Part shown: piece after piece, positions 45,362-53,321 of the stretch
How the letters are laid out: every line of letters begins with the position of its first letter
How positions within the stretch are numbered: the stretch's first letter is position 1
DNA from: Spirosoma agri
GTDB lineage: Bacteria; Bacteroidota; Bacteroidia; Cytophagales; Spirosomataceae
DNA length: 64,000 nt
Direction of reading: 5' to 3'
NCBI RefSeq assembly: GCF_010747415.1
Contig: NZ_JAAGNZ010000001.1
Span: 496,001 to 560,000 of the forward strand
Made by a program: the position numbers and the translations under genes
Notes under the pieces: model-generated
Told to the model about the DNA's origin: nothing
The model's input: the letters and a program-made list of their open reading frames with translations, nothing else
Database searches by the model: none

Positions 45362-46393
45362 TTAAGCGCATTTATCCGCCCATGCAATAAGCTGGCTCGC
45401 GGTCTGGACCGGATCATCAGACTCGATCGGAAAGGAACGAACTGTAGCCGGATCGCGGTGAGCCAGACCATGAAGGTAGGCTTTGTCGTAATAATCGAGA
45501 GTCAAATCAGCAACGGTTGCATAATCGTGTTGGGCCAACGCGTCGAGGGCATCTTTGGTTACTTTACCTCCCAGGCGCTTCCGTATCCGTTCGGTAGCTT
45601 CAACGAGGAGCGCATGATCAATGCCGGTATATTCAGTTACCAGCCGAGAAATACGAGTCTTTTTGGGTAAATCGATTAGGGCCACCGGGGCTACCTGCAT
45701 TTGCTGCCACAGCGCTATCGGGATGAAGCAGGAGCCAATATTACGGCTTTCATCTTCGAGCCAAATCCGGCGACCGGCATCTAGCTGACGCCACTCGGTG
45801 AACAGCGTATTTTCGAACTGTTCGGTTGCGGGCTGCCGAAGCTGTCCAATCGCACCGTATGTCGATCCTTTATGGTGAGCCAGTTTTTCCAGATCAATGA
45901 TCTGTTCGCCCTGACGAGCTAGTTCGTTCAATATATCGGTTTTACCACTACCCGTTTTACCACCCAGAATGATGAGAGTACGCGGTTCGGCAAAAGCAGA
46001 TAGAACGACGTTGCGATAGGCCTTGTATCCACCAACCAGGGTCGAAGCGGTCAGCCCTGCCGTGTCGAGGAGCCACGCAAACGATCCGCTACGCATACCG
46101 CCCCGCCAGCAGTGCACCAGCACTTCTTTAGTCGGCTGGTTCAGTTTTTTCGACTGCTTGACGAACCCGGCCAGCTTCGGCCCAACCAGGTCCAGTCCCA
46201 CCAGAACAGCCGCATCTTTACCGGCATTTTTGTACTTCGTGCCAACCTGCGCCCGTTCGTCATTGTCGAACAGGGGAATGCTCACCGCGCCTGGAATATG
46301 GGCGTGGTCGAACTCCCCCGGCGAGCGAACGTCGATGATCGGCAGTGTCTGCGCCTTTTCTAAAAATTCGTCGACGGATAACTGGTGAACCAT
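45362..46393 (-). CDS. mnmH: tRNA 2-selenouridine synthase
   Basis: Replaces sulfur by selenium, through a geranylated intermediate, at the wobble 2-thiouridine of tRNAs for Lys, Glu and Gln. It is 343 residues. The N-terminal rhodanese domain has its catalytic Cys in HCWRGGMRSG (Cys95). A P-loop domain follows with Walker A GGKTGSGKT (about 144-152). The conserved LEDESRNIG segment comes after it. The selenium donor gene selD is not in this window. ATG 46393 directly precedes the rhodanese domain. It is 19 bp from the convergent lipoprotein gene. Confidence 0.93.
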   Translation of the reverse strand: MVHQLSVDEFLEKAQTLPIIDVRSPGEFDHAHIPGAVSIPLFDNDERAQVGTKYKNAGKDAAVLVGLDLVGPKLAGFVKQSKKLNQPTKEVLVHCWRGGMRSGSFAWLLDTAGLTASTLVGGYKAYRNVVLSAFAEPRTLIILGGKTGSGKTDILNELARQGEQIIDLEKLAHHKGSTYGAIGQLRQPATEQFENTLFTEWRQLDAGRRIWLEDESRNIGSCFIPIALWQQMQVAPVALIDLPKKTRISRLVTEYTGIDHALLVEATERIRKRLGGKVTKDALDALAQHDYATVADLTLDYYDKAYLHGLAHRDPATVRSFPIESDDPVQTASQLIAWADKCA

Positions 46394-46550
46394 GAACCGG
46401 GATGTTTGGGATTTAGCTGACTGATTATGATGCTGTATGAGCCAAAACGTTTAGTAATAAAGCGCCACCGTTCTGGTGAGATAACCCTAATAACCACACC
46501 TAACCAATCATCATGAAAAGCATTGAAAAAATCGTGGTCAGCCAGGAAAA

Positions 46551-47279
46551 TCACATAAATCCCGGTTGGGATAGGCTGCGTAAATACATCTGTATGGTAT
46601 TCTCCAGACCGAAATAAAGCGCATCGCAGACCAGGGCGTGACCAATGGACACCTCTTTCAACTCCGGAATCTGTTCATCAAAGAAACGCAGATTTTCCAG
46701 ACTTAAATCATGACCCGCGTTGAGTTCGAGGCCGAGTTCGGTGGCCTTTCGGGCCGCGCGCACAAACGGAGCAACGGCTGCATCGGGATTTTCTGGGTAC
46801 TGGGTAGCATACGGCTCGGTATATAACTCGATCCGGTCCGTGCCGACCGCTTTGGCTCCTTCGACCATGCGTTCATCGGCATCAACGAAGATCGACACGC
46901 GAATACCGTCTTCTTTAAACGTTTCTACCAATCGCCGAAGGTGATCCGCATAACGGATGGTGTCCCAACCCGCGTTTGAGGTAATTGCATCGACTGCATC
47001 CGGAACGAGCGTTACCTGCGCGGGCTTTACCCGCTTCACCAGCGCTATAAACCGCTCATCGGGATTACCTTCGATATTGAATTCGGTCGTGACCACTTCG
47101 TTCAGGTCCAGTACATCCTGGTAGCGGATATGACGTTCGTCGGGGCGGGGGTGGACCGTGATACCCTGAGCCCCGAACCGCTCGCAATCGAGCGCGACCT
47201 GAACAAGGTTCGGATTGTTGCCACCACGCGCATTCCGAATCGTGGCAATTTTATTGATGTTAACGCTTAAACGAGTCAT
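46551..47279 (-). CDS. pdxJ: Pyridoxine 5'-phosphate synthase
   Basis: Final ring-closing enzyme of DXP-dependent vitamin B6 synthesis. It condenses 3-amino-1-hydroxyacetone phosphate with deoxyxylulose phosphate to give PNP. It is 242 residues and a TIM barrel. Motifs: [20 protein letters not shown] at the N-terminus, [46 protein letters not shown] and [12 protein letters not shown]. The open frame reaches 47387, but ATG 47279 matches the family N-terminus; the extra part overlaps the divergent promoter and repeat. Confidence 0.95.
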   Translation of the reverse strand: MTRLSVNINKIATIRNARGGNNPNLVQVALDCERFGAQGITVHPRPDERHIRYQDVLDLNEVVTTEFNIEGNPDERFIALVKRVKPAQVTLVPDAVDAITSNAGWDTIRYADHLRRLVETFKEDGIRVSIFVDADERMVEGAKAVGTDRIELYTEPYATQYPENPDAAVAPFVRAARKATELGLELNAGHDLSLENLRFFDEQIPELKEVSIGHALVCDALYFGLENTIQMYLRSLSQPGFM

Positions 47280-47289
47280 CTTTTCTAAT

Positions 47290-47395
47290 GAGTAAAAGAG
47301 TGAATGAACGAAACGGTGATTAGGCTCATTGGTTTCGTAACTTTGCCAAAACAATGAAGGTTCACGAACCATCAGTCGCTCGTTCATTCATTCAC
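47290..47395. repeat. GAGTGAA-type inverted element between pdxJ and the YqeY-like gene
   Basis: Left arm with GTGAATGAACGA (47300-47311), preceded by GAGTAAAAGAG (47290-47300). Right arm TCGTTCATTCATTCAC (47380-47395), equal to the reverse complement apart from a 4-nt ATTC duplication. It resembles the elements at 40520, 47861 and 48465. Confidence 0.6.
47338..47345 (+). promoter_or_regulatory. Candidate -7 box of the YqeY-like gene
   Basis: TAACTTTG, 68 bp upstream of the start codon, lying between the arms of the inverted element. Confidence 0.4.
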
Positions 47396-47412
47396 CCTTT
47401 CGTTTAGTAAAA

Positions 47413-47862
47413 ATGTCGCTAAAACAACAAATTGACGCCGATATCAAGCAGGCTATGCTTGCTAAAGACCAAGACAAACTGCGGGCCTTGCGCGCGGTAA
47501 AATCCATGATCCTGCTTGAAGAAACCAAAGAAGGGGCCGCTGGCGACCTCAAACCCGACGATGAAACCAAAATTCTGACCAAAGCGGTAAAGCAGCGGAA
47601 AGATTCGGCCGACATCTACCGCCAGCAGAACCGCCCCGATCTGCTGGCTACGGAAGAAGCGGAAATTGCCGTCATTGAGCAATACCTGCCCAAGCAACTT
47701 TCGGAAAATGAGCTAAAGGAAAAACTACAGGTCATCATCGCCCGCGTTGGCGCGTCGGCTCCGTCCGATATGGGTAAGGTGATGGGTGTGGCAACCAAAG
47801 AGCTAGCTGGTCAGACTGATGGCAAAGCAATTTCGGCAGCGGTTAAGCAATTACTTCAATGA
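47413..47862 (+). CDS. GatB/YqeY domain-containing protein
   Basis: A 149-residue cytosolic protein of the YqeY family, homologous to the C-terminal tRNA-binding domain of GatB. Free-standing members have no proven enzymatic role and may bind tRNA. Motifs: the N-terminal MSLKQQIDADIKQAMLAKD, LRAVKSMILLEE, RQNRPDL-like YRQQNRPDLLATEEAEIAV, and the C-terminal GKVMGVATKELAGQTDGKAI. Full length. It may be co-transcribed with cvpA downstream, although a 26-bp-stem hairpin starts on its stop codon. Confidence 0.9.
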   Translation: MSLKQQIDADIKQAMLAKDQDKLRALRAVKSMILLEETKEGAAGDLKPDDETKILTKAVKQRKDSADIYRQQNRPDLLATEEAEIAVIEQYLPKQLSENELKEKLQVIIARVGASAPSDMGKVMGVATKELAGQTDGKAISAAVKQLLQ

Positions 47863-47920
47863 GTGAATGCGTGATTGACCGGGTGAGTGCTTATTCACCC
47901 GGTCAATCACGCATTCACTC
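47861..47920. repeat. Perfect 26-bp-stem inverted repeat between the YqeY-like gene and cvpA
   Basis: Arms 47861-47886 and 47895-47920 are exact reverse complements; loop GTGCTTAT. The left arm begins inside the TGA stop codon of the upstream gene. There is no T-run afterwards, but the CACTC unit is repeated downstream (TTTCACTCATTC). It belongs to the GAGTGAA family of elements. Confidence 0.9.
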
Positions 47921-47936
47921 TTTCACTCATTCAACA

Positions 47937-48470
47937 TTGAACACCCTTGATCTGCTTATGATTGTCCCTCTGGCCTGGGGGGCGTTTAATGGTTACCGAA
48001 AAGGGCTGCTGGTAGAAATTGTCGCGGTCATTGCCTTTGTGGTGGCTATGATTATCGGGTTCAAGTTCTTGGCTTTCGGTATCGATCTGTTGAGCCCATA
48101 CATCAGCCGCGAGCTAGCCCGCAAGCTATTACCCTGGCTGGGATTTTCGGTGATTTTCTTTCCTACGGTGTTCATGATCAATCAGATGGGTTTTGCGCTT
48201 CGGCGCTCCCTGAAATATACGATTCTGGGAACGTTCGATAGTGTAGCCGGAGCCGCTGTTGGTCTTTTTACGTGGCTGTTTGGAATTAGTGTAATCCTTT
48301 GGTTGTTCAGCTATATGGGTGTCAAAATCCCAGCTCGCCAGACCAAAGGAGCCTTTTTGTATACGTACATTCGGCCCGTAGCGCCCCAAATAATGGACAA
48401 AGCCGCCGTTTGGGTGCCCAAGGGGCTGGAAACCGGGAAAAAATGGCGGGCAGAAATTACAAGCGAGTAA
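47937..48470 (+). CDS. CvpA family membrane protein
   Basis: A 177-residue inner-membrane protein of the CvpA/colicin V production family with four predicted helices. It begins LNTLDLLMIVPLAWGAFNGYRKGLLVE read from a TTG start at 47937, which matches the usual family opening with M-N-x-[IL]-D. The glycine-rich FDSVAGAAVGLFTWLFG segment is typical. The frame stays open to 47859, but that extension only translates the 26-bp inverted repeat. ATG 47958 is an alternative start. Homologs in other bacteria affect envelope and biofilm phenotypes. Confidence 0.85.
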   Translation: MNTLDLLMIVPLAWGAFNGYRKGLLVEIVAVIAFVVAMIIGFKFLAFGIDLLSPYISRELARKLLPWLGFSVIFFPTVFMINQMGFALRRSLKYTILGTFDSVAGAAVGLFTWLFGISVILWLFSYMGVKIPARQTKGAFLYTYIRPVAPQIMDKAAVWVPKGLETGKKWRAEITSE

Positions 48471-48550
48471 AAGCGGATGCGTGAAAACCGGGCTCCCGAT
48501 GGGCAGCTCTTTCTCTGTATTCAGGCATTGACTCGTTCACTCTTCAGGAA

Positions 48551-49633
48551 ATGAAACAAGACATTCGCAAACTTACGGCCGCTCAACTGAAAGACTGGCT
48601 AGCGCAACAGGGCGAACCGGGATTCAGGGCTAAACAGGTTCATGAATGGCTCTGGAAAAAATCGGCTCAATCGTTTGAGCAGATGACAAATCTGTCGTTG
48701 CCAATGCGGGAATTGCTGGGCGCTCACTTCGAGATTCGCCCGCTGACCGTCGATCAGCAGCAACGCAGTAATGACGGCACCATCAAATCGTCGTTCCGAT
48801 TGTTCGATGGTAATCTGGTGGAGGGTGTTTTGATCCCGGCCTTACGGAATGACGATGAGCGTGGCGACCGGTCCGCCGGTGCGGGACCGTCGAATGATCG
48901 CATGACGGCCTGTGTGTCGAGCCAGGTGGGCTGTTCGCTGACCTGTAAATTCTGTGCGACGGGATACATGGACCGTAAACGCAATCTCGATGCCGCCGAA
49001 ATTTACGATCAGGTGGTCGCCATTGACCGGCAGGCTAAAGAAAATTACGAGTCGCCCCTGTCGAACATTGTGTATATGGGCATGGGTGAACCCCTGCTGA
49101 ATTACAAAAATGTGCTGGAATCGGTCGATCGTATTACCTCGCCCGATGGATTGGGCATGTCGCCAAAACGGATCACGGTCTCTACGGCGGGTATTGCCAA
49201 AATGATTCGGCAACTCGGTGATGATGCGGTGAAATTTAACCTGGCTCTGTCGCTCCATGCGGCCAACGATTTGAAGCGTGACCAGATTATGCCCATCAAC
49301 GAAAGCAACACATTAGCCGCTCTGGGCGACGCATTGGGCTATTTTTACAAAAAGACGGGGACTCGTATTACATTTGAGTACATCCTTTTTTATAATTTTA
49401 ACGATACGCAGCAGGACGCGCAGGAGCTTTGGAAGTTTACGAAACGGGTTCCGGCGAAAGTCAACATTATCGAGTACAATCCGATCGCGGAAGCCAATTT
49501 CAAAAACACGGACCCGCAAACGCTGGATAGATTCGCTGGATTTCTGGAAGATAAGGGTGTAACCGTAAACGTACGCCGAAGCCGGGGGAAGGATATTGAT
49601 GCCGCCTGCGGTCAGTTGGCTGGTAAAAAATAA
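48551..49633 (+). CDS. rlmN: 23S rRNA/tRNA adenine-C2 methyltransferase
   Basis: A radical-SAM enzyme that methylates C2 of A2503 in 23S rRNA and A37 in some tRNAs by a methyl-Cys mechanism. It is 360 residues. The [4Fe-4S]-binding CxxxCxxC is C128, C132, C135 in GCSLTCKFCATGYMDRKRNL. The mechanistic Cys is near the C-terminus in IDAACGQLAG, with a second in MTACVSSQVG (C121). Other motifs: NIVYMGMGEPLLNY, and ISTAGI-like VSTAGIAKMIRQL. No Cfr-specific features are seen, so antibiotic resistance is not implied. It follows cvpA after an 80-bp gap carrying a GAGTGAA-type element. Confidence 0.95.
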   Translation: MKQDIRKLTAAQLKDWLAQQGEPGFRAKQVHEWLWKKSAQSFEQMTNLSLPMRELLGAHFEIRPLTVDQQQRSNDGTIKSSFRLFDGNLVEGVLIPALRNDDERGDRSAGAGPSNDRMTACVSSQVGCSLTCKFCATGYMDRKRNLDAAEIYDQVVAIDRQAKENYESPLSNIVYMGMGEPLLNYKNVLESVDRITSPDGLGMSPKRITVSTAGIAKMIRQLGDDAVKFNLALSLHAANDLKRDQIMPINESNTLAALGDALGYFYKKTGTRITFEYILFYNFNDTQQDAQELWKFTKRVPAKVNIIEYNPIAEANFKNTDPQTLDRFAGFLEDKGVTVNVRRSRGKDIDAACGQLAGKK

Positions 49634-49634
49634 T

Positions 49635-49692
49635 GACGCAGAAAGGCCGCGACTCACACGTCAGATAGTGTGAGTCGCGGCCTTTCTGCGTC
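49635..49692. repeat. Perfect 25-bp-stem hairpin after rlmN
   Basis: Arms 49635-49659 and 49668-49692 are exact reverse complements; loop GTCAGATA. It starts 2 bp after the rlmN stop codon. It is GC-rich with no T-tract following, so it is more like an RNA-stability or attenuation structure than a classic terminator. Confidence 0.9.
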
Positions 49693-49756
49693 GTATGGAA
49701 TCCGTGTGATAAACCCTACTTAACAATTTAGTAATACGCCTATTGTTTGTTTGCTG

Positions 49757-49764
49757 TACTTTTG
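49757..49764 (+). promoter_or_regulatory. Candidate -7 box of pit
   Basis: TACTTTTG, 57 bp upstream of the ATG at 49822. It overlaps the open-frame extension, which supports the later start. Confidence 0.45.
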
Positions 49765-49821
49765 TGGCAATCATCGGCTTACAGACTTTCTGTTTGCTTA
49801 TTCATAGAAGACTTCCCACCT

Positions 49822-51243
49822 ATGTTTGGATTAGAAACGGATGTTTTTATCCTCTTATTTATCAGCTTATTCGCTGCCTGCGCTTTCGAGTTTGTTAATG
49901 GTTTCCACGATACGGCCAATGCCGTTGCCACTGTTATTTATACCAATGCACTGAAGCCCACTGCCGCTGTGGTGTGGTCGGGCATCTGCAATTTCGCGGG
50001 CGTTTTGCTGGGCGGAATTGGTGTTGCCATGGGTATTGTTAATCTGCTGCCGGTTGAATTACTGGTCGATCAGAACGTTTATCATAGCGTTGCCATGGTG
50101 CTGGCCCTGTTGCTAAGCGCCATTATCTGGAACCTGGGAACCTGGTATTTTGGTTTACCAAGTTCAAGTTCACACACCCTTATCGGCTCAATCCTCGGCG
50201 TTGGTCTTGCCTTCTCCACGATGCCTGACAACACCGCCGGCTCGGCCGTGAACTGGGATAAAGCTATTGAAACCGGCCAGGCTCTCTTGCTGTCGCCGTT
50301 GCTGGGTTTTAGCCTGGCCATCGTACTGATGTTTGTTCTACGACGATCCGTGCCCGAAGAGGTGAAGGATCAGCTTTTCAAGGAGCCTAAGAAAAACAGC
50401 CTTCCCCCGTCCTGGATTCGGGGCATCCTGATTGCGACCTGCTCGCTGGTGAGCTTTTTTCACGGTAGCAATGACGGACAGAAAGGCGTGGGTCTGATCA
50501 TGCTGATTCTGATCGGTGTCGTACCCTTTCATTTTGCCATCCAGTCTGATCTCGATCCGCGTCTGCTGCAACCGAACATCGCTGGTATCGAGCAAACGAT
50601 TGCCGCACTGGATTCAAACCAACTCTCACCTGTAAACCGGGATCGGCTGGCTCGAACCCGTATTGAGTTGGGCGAATTGAAGGAGTTAGTCAACGCGCCA
50701 CTCGTTGATCACAAGATTCCGAAGGAAGAGCGGTTGAACGTTCGGCGTGATCTGTTGTTGATCAACAGCAATATGAATAAAATTGCCGACGACGAAAGCG
50801 CCAATCTGAGCGCTAACCAATTGGCACTTCTGAAAAAGAGTCTGGGTGAAGAAAGTGGCCTGCGCCGGTTTACTGACTATGCACCCCTATGGGTTATCCT
50901 GATGATCGCACTTTCGCTGGGTCTGGGTACTATGATCGGCTGGCGTCGGATTGTGGTTACTGTTGGTGAGAAGATCGGTAAACAGCATTTGACGTACGCC
51001 CAGGGCGCGTCGGCGGAATTGGTGGCTGCCAGCATGATCGGACTTGCTTCGGCCATGAAACTACCCGTTAGCACGACCCACGTGTTGTCTTCCGGCATTG
51101 CCGGTAGTATGGTCGCCAGCAAGGGGGTCAAAAACTTACAGGCGGGCACTATCCGGAATATCGCGCTGGCGTGGGTGCTAACGCTGCCCGTCTCGATGCT
51201 TCTGGCCTTTACGTTCTATCTTTTGTTCCGCTGGCTTCTCTAG
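49822..51243 (+). CDS. pit: PiT-family inorganic phosphate transporter
   Basis: An inner-membrane phosphate (metal-phosphate) symporter of 473 residues. The paired PiT signatures are FVNGFHDTANAVATVIYTNA near the N-terminus and SFFHGSNDGQKGVGLIML in the second half. The late segment KLPVSTTHVLSSGIAGSMVA is typical. Between them is a hydrophilic insertion of about 110 residues (about 235-350, many Glu, Arg and Asn). The frame extends to a TTG at 49747, but ATG 49822 begins at the usual MFGLETDVFILL. No pho-box or partner gene is seen. A terminator shared with the convergent acyltransferase follows. Confidence 0.92.
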   Translation: MFGLETDVFILLFISLFAACAFEFVNGFHDTANAVATVIYTNALKPTAAVVWSGICNFAGVLLGGIGVAMGIVNLLPVELLVDQNVYHSVAMVLALLLSAIIWNLGTWYFGLPSSSSHTLIGSILGVGLAFSTMPDNTAGSAVNWDKAIETGQALLLSPLLGFSLAIVLMFVLRRSVPEEVKDQLFKEPKKNSLPPSWIRGILIATCSLVSFFHGSNDGQKGVGLIMLILIGVVPFHFAIQSDLDPRLLQPNIAGIEQTIAALDSNQLSPVNRDRLARTRIELGELKELVNAPLVDHKIPKEERLNVRRDLLLINSNMNKIADDESANLSANQLALLKKSLGEESGLRRFTDYAPLWVILMIALSLGLGTMIGWRRIVVTVGEKIGKQHLTYAQGASAELVAASMIGLASAMKLPVSTTHVLSSGIAGSMVASKGVKNLQAGTIRNIALAWVLTLPVSMLLAFTFYLLFRWLL

Positions 51244-51311
51244 TCATTACCAGCTGTAATTTCCTTAACAGAATCCCAACCGTTCTGCTGAACGCGATCG
51301 CCCGAACGGGA

Positions 51312-51360
51312 ACTGAGCCTTTGTGACTGGTAAAGCAGGTACAAAGGCTCAGTCTGTTTA
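51312..51360. terminator. Terminator between pit and acyltransferase genes
   Basis: Perfect 13-bp arms (51312-51324 and 51341-51353, 16-nt loop) followed by CTGTTTA. It lies between convergent stop codons. Confidence 0.7.
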
Positions 51361-52170
51361 CCGCTCTTCCTTCGACCATTCGGGCATGTCCTGGCCAATC
51401 GCGTGACGAACTTTAGCGACGATGTCGTCGACACTATCATCTTTGCTGTACTGGAGAGGCTCTTTAAATTGAACGGTCAGCAGCGTGTTGCGCTTTTTGA
51501 ATCGTAACCCCTTCTTGTCAAACGCCCGCCGGAATCCGTTGATAACCACCGGAATAACGATGGGCTCGTTCGCTTTGAGCAGGTGTCCAGTGCCTTTACG
51601 AACCGGCGCGTAGGGTGTAGTGGTGCCCTGCGGAAAGCTAACGACCCAACCGTGAGCCAGCGCCTTTGCAATTTTGTCGTTTGCCGTCGTATCAACCGAC
51701 CGTTGTACTTCACGACCCTCCGCCCGCCAGGACCGTTCGATCGTTAAGGCACCGCCCGCGGCAAAAACACGGGGCACAAACCCTTTATTCATCGTTTCTG
51801 ATGCGGCCACATAGTATTGTCGAGCCCTCGGACCGAGTAGATAAACCGGTGGTAGCATGGTATTCTGAAACCCCCATTTGACGGCGCAGAAAATATGAAA
51901 GAAGGCGATGACATCGGCGAAATACGTCTGGTGATTCGACAGAAACAGCACGTTATTAATCGGTAAGTTTTCCAGATTTTCGGTGCCTTCAATCTGAATT
52001 CGATTGACGACTGTGTACCGGGCGTAGGTCAGCCAACCAATAATAGCGATCAATAGACGCCTGACCAGCAGTGAGTTGCCAAAGGGATCACATTCGAAAA
52101 TACCGAGTATGTCCAACGGCATCAGGAACTTGGGCAAGTAGCTGAATTTAGTAGGCTTTACGTAGTTCAT
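51358..52170 (-). CDS. PlsC-like lysophospholipid acyltransferase with unusual motifs
   Basis: A 270-residue member of the PlsC/1-acylglycerol-3-phosphate acyltransferase family, membrane-associated, transferring an acyl group to a lysophosphatidate-like acceptor. Motif I reads SNHQTYFADVIAF: the gap between His and Asp is five residues, not the usual four. The glycerophosphate-binding motif, usually EGTR, reads PQGTTTPY here. The VPVVI-like PIVIPVVINGFRRAF segment is intact. A hydrophobic segment lies near residues 33-50. These differences suggest a divergent subfamily with a different acceptor. It may also be an ornithine- or glycine-lipid-type enzyme; undecided. Monocistronic. Confidence 0.8.
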   Translation of the reverse strand: MNYVKPTKFSYLPKFLMPLDILGIFECDPFGNSLLVRRLLIAIIGWLTYARYTVVNRIQIEGTENLENLPINNVLFLSNHQTYFADVIAFFHIFCAVKWGFQNTMLPPVYLLGPRARQYYVAASETMNKGFVPRVFAAGGALTIERSWRAEGREVQRSVDTTANDKIAKALAHGWVVSFPQGTTTPYAPVRKGTGHLLKANEPIVIPVVINGFRRAFDKKGLRFKKRNTLLTVQFKEPLQYSKDDSVDDIVAKVRHAIGQDMPEWSKEER

Positions 52171-52378
52171 CGTAGGTTAAGAAGGTCACAGGGCTTTTCC
52201 GTACGTTCTCTTACCCGAAGATCAGAGTGTCTTTTCAGACAATCGAGCGTACTGAATTAGTAAAGTTACAAGTCCATTACAATGTTTTTAAGAAAAAGTG
52301 CAATTGGTCGACTTGCAACGAAAATGCCCGAACGAGGGCTGGCCAAGTTCGGGCAACAAGTAAAGAAAAATAGCTCGA

Positions 52379-53161
52379 TTAGACGTTCTCTGGCTGAGAA
52401 ATCTGATCATAGACACTGGTCCACAACGCAATTCTGGCTTCCAGCGCGGCTTCAACGGCCAGGGTTGCTTCGTTCCAGCGTTGGCTGTCCGATCCGCAAA
52501 GCTCAGCGGTCATGGCCTTTGCCAAATGCGAATGGTGATCGCCATCGACTTCAATGTGTCGTTCCAGATAGTAGGTGAAGAGACCTAGTTGCGCGGGCGA
52601 TTGATCGCGTAACTGGCGCACCAGCGCAATGAACAGATCGGGAATCAGGTCTTCGCGACCGAATGTGAACACGGCAGCTATCTCGTGTAGTTTCCCTTTT
52701 TTGATGAGGTCGAACGTGAAATTAACGAACTGACGGCTCCCATCCGGTAGGCGCACCGTTGCCAGGGCTTCCTCAATGGTACGTCCCTGCGTCAGTTCAC
52801 CGACAAATGCGGTCATCTGGTCGGTATTGGCCCCCGCTTCGTGCATGGCTTTCAGGTAAAGCTCAAAATGGCTTAGGCGATTACCTGCCGGATCTACGTC
52901 ACTTTCTTCGCCCACAACAATCTCGTTGATCAGGTAGCGCGTTTCGGGATTGCCGACCGGTAACCAGGGCACATCGACACAGGTCAAACTGCGCTGAAGG
53001 GATTTGAGGAGCGACATGAAATCCCATACGGCCCAAACGTGAGACTGCATGAACAGCCGCAAATCGTCGATGGTACGCACCGAAGCATACAAGGGGTGAC
53101 TGGTCAGGCGCTCACGGAGAGGCTCAATGCGAGTCGATAAAAAATTTAGTTGCTCATTCAT
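52379..53161 (-). CDS. DUF3050 family protein
   Basis: A 260-residue cytosolic protein of the DUF3050 family, predicted to have a heme-oxygenase-like all-helical fold. Typical segments: the opening RIEPLRERLTSHPLYASV, the conserved MQSHVWAVWDFMSLLKSLQ, LINEIVVGEESD, FTFGREDLIPDLF, and YYLERHIEVDGDHH (about 205-220). The repeated His and Glu residues could bind a metal, as in related di-iron or heme oxygenase-like folds. No reaction is known. It has no operon partner, and its relation to the flanking genes is unclear. Confidence 0.85.
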   Translation of the reverse strand: MNEQLNFLSTRIEPLRERLTSHPLYASVRTIDDLRLFMQSHVWAVWDFMSLLKSLQRSLTCVDVPWLPVGNPETRYLINEIVVGEESDVDPAGNRLSHFELYLKAMHEAGANTDQMTAFVGELTQGRTIEEALATVRLPDGSRQFVNFTFDLIKKGKLHEIAAVFTFGREDLIPDLFIALVRQLRDQSPAQLGLFTYYLERHIEVDGDHHSHLAKAMTAELCGSDSQRWNEATLAVEAALEARIALWTSVYDQISQPENV

Positions 53162-53321
53162 AAACGATTACAAAATAATTTCAGGACACTATTAATCTTT
53201 TTTTTAAACGCTCTGTCCAACCGTCAAGTTGCACGAAAAAACACAAACTGCCTATAGCCGACATTTTACACAATCTAGTTCAGGTTCCTATTTCTCCAGT
53301 CAATTTTTCTCGTTCACGACC

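Noticed and set aside
46360..46554. 64-codon minus-strand frame between mnmH and pdxJ
   Set aside because: It overlaps the start of mnmH in another frame, and the composition does not look like a protein; the gap is only 157 bp.
47859..47936. N-terminal extension of cvpA
   Set aside because: The extension only translates the perfect inverted repeat; the family N-terminus begins at the TTG at 47937.
49747..49821. N-terminal extension of pit
   Set aside because: It has no family similarity and contains the candidate -7 box TACTTTTG.
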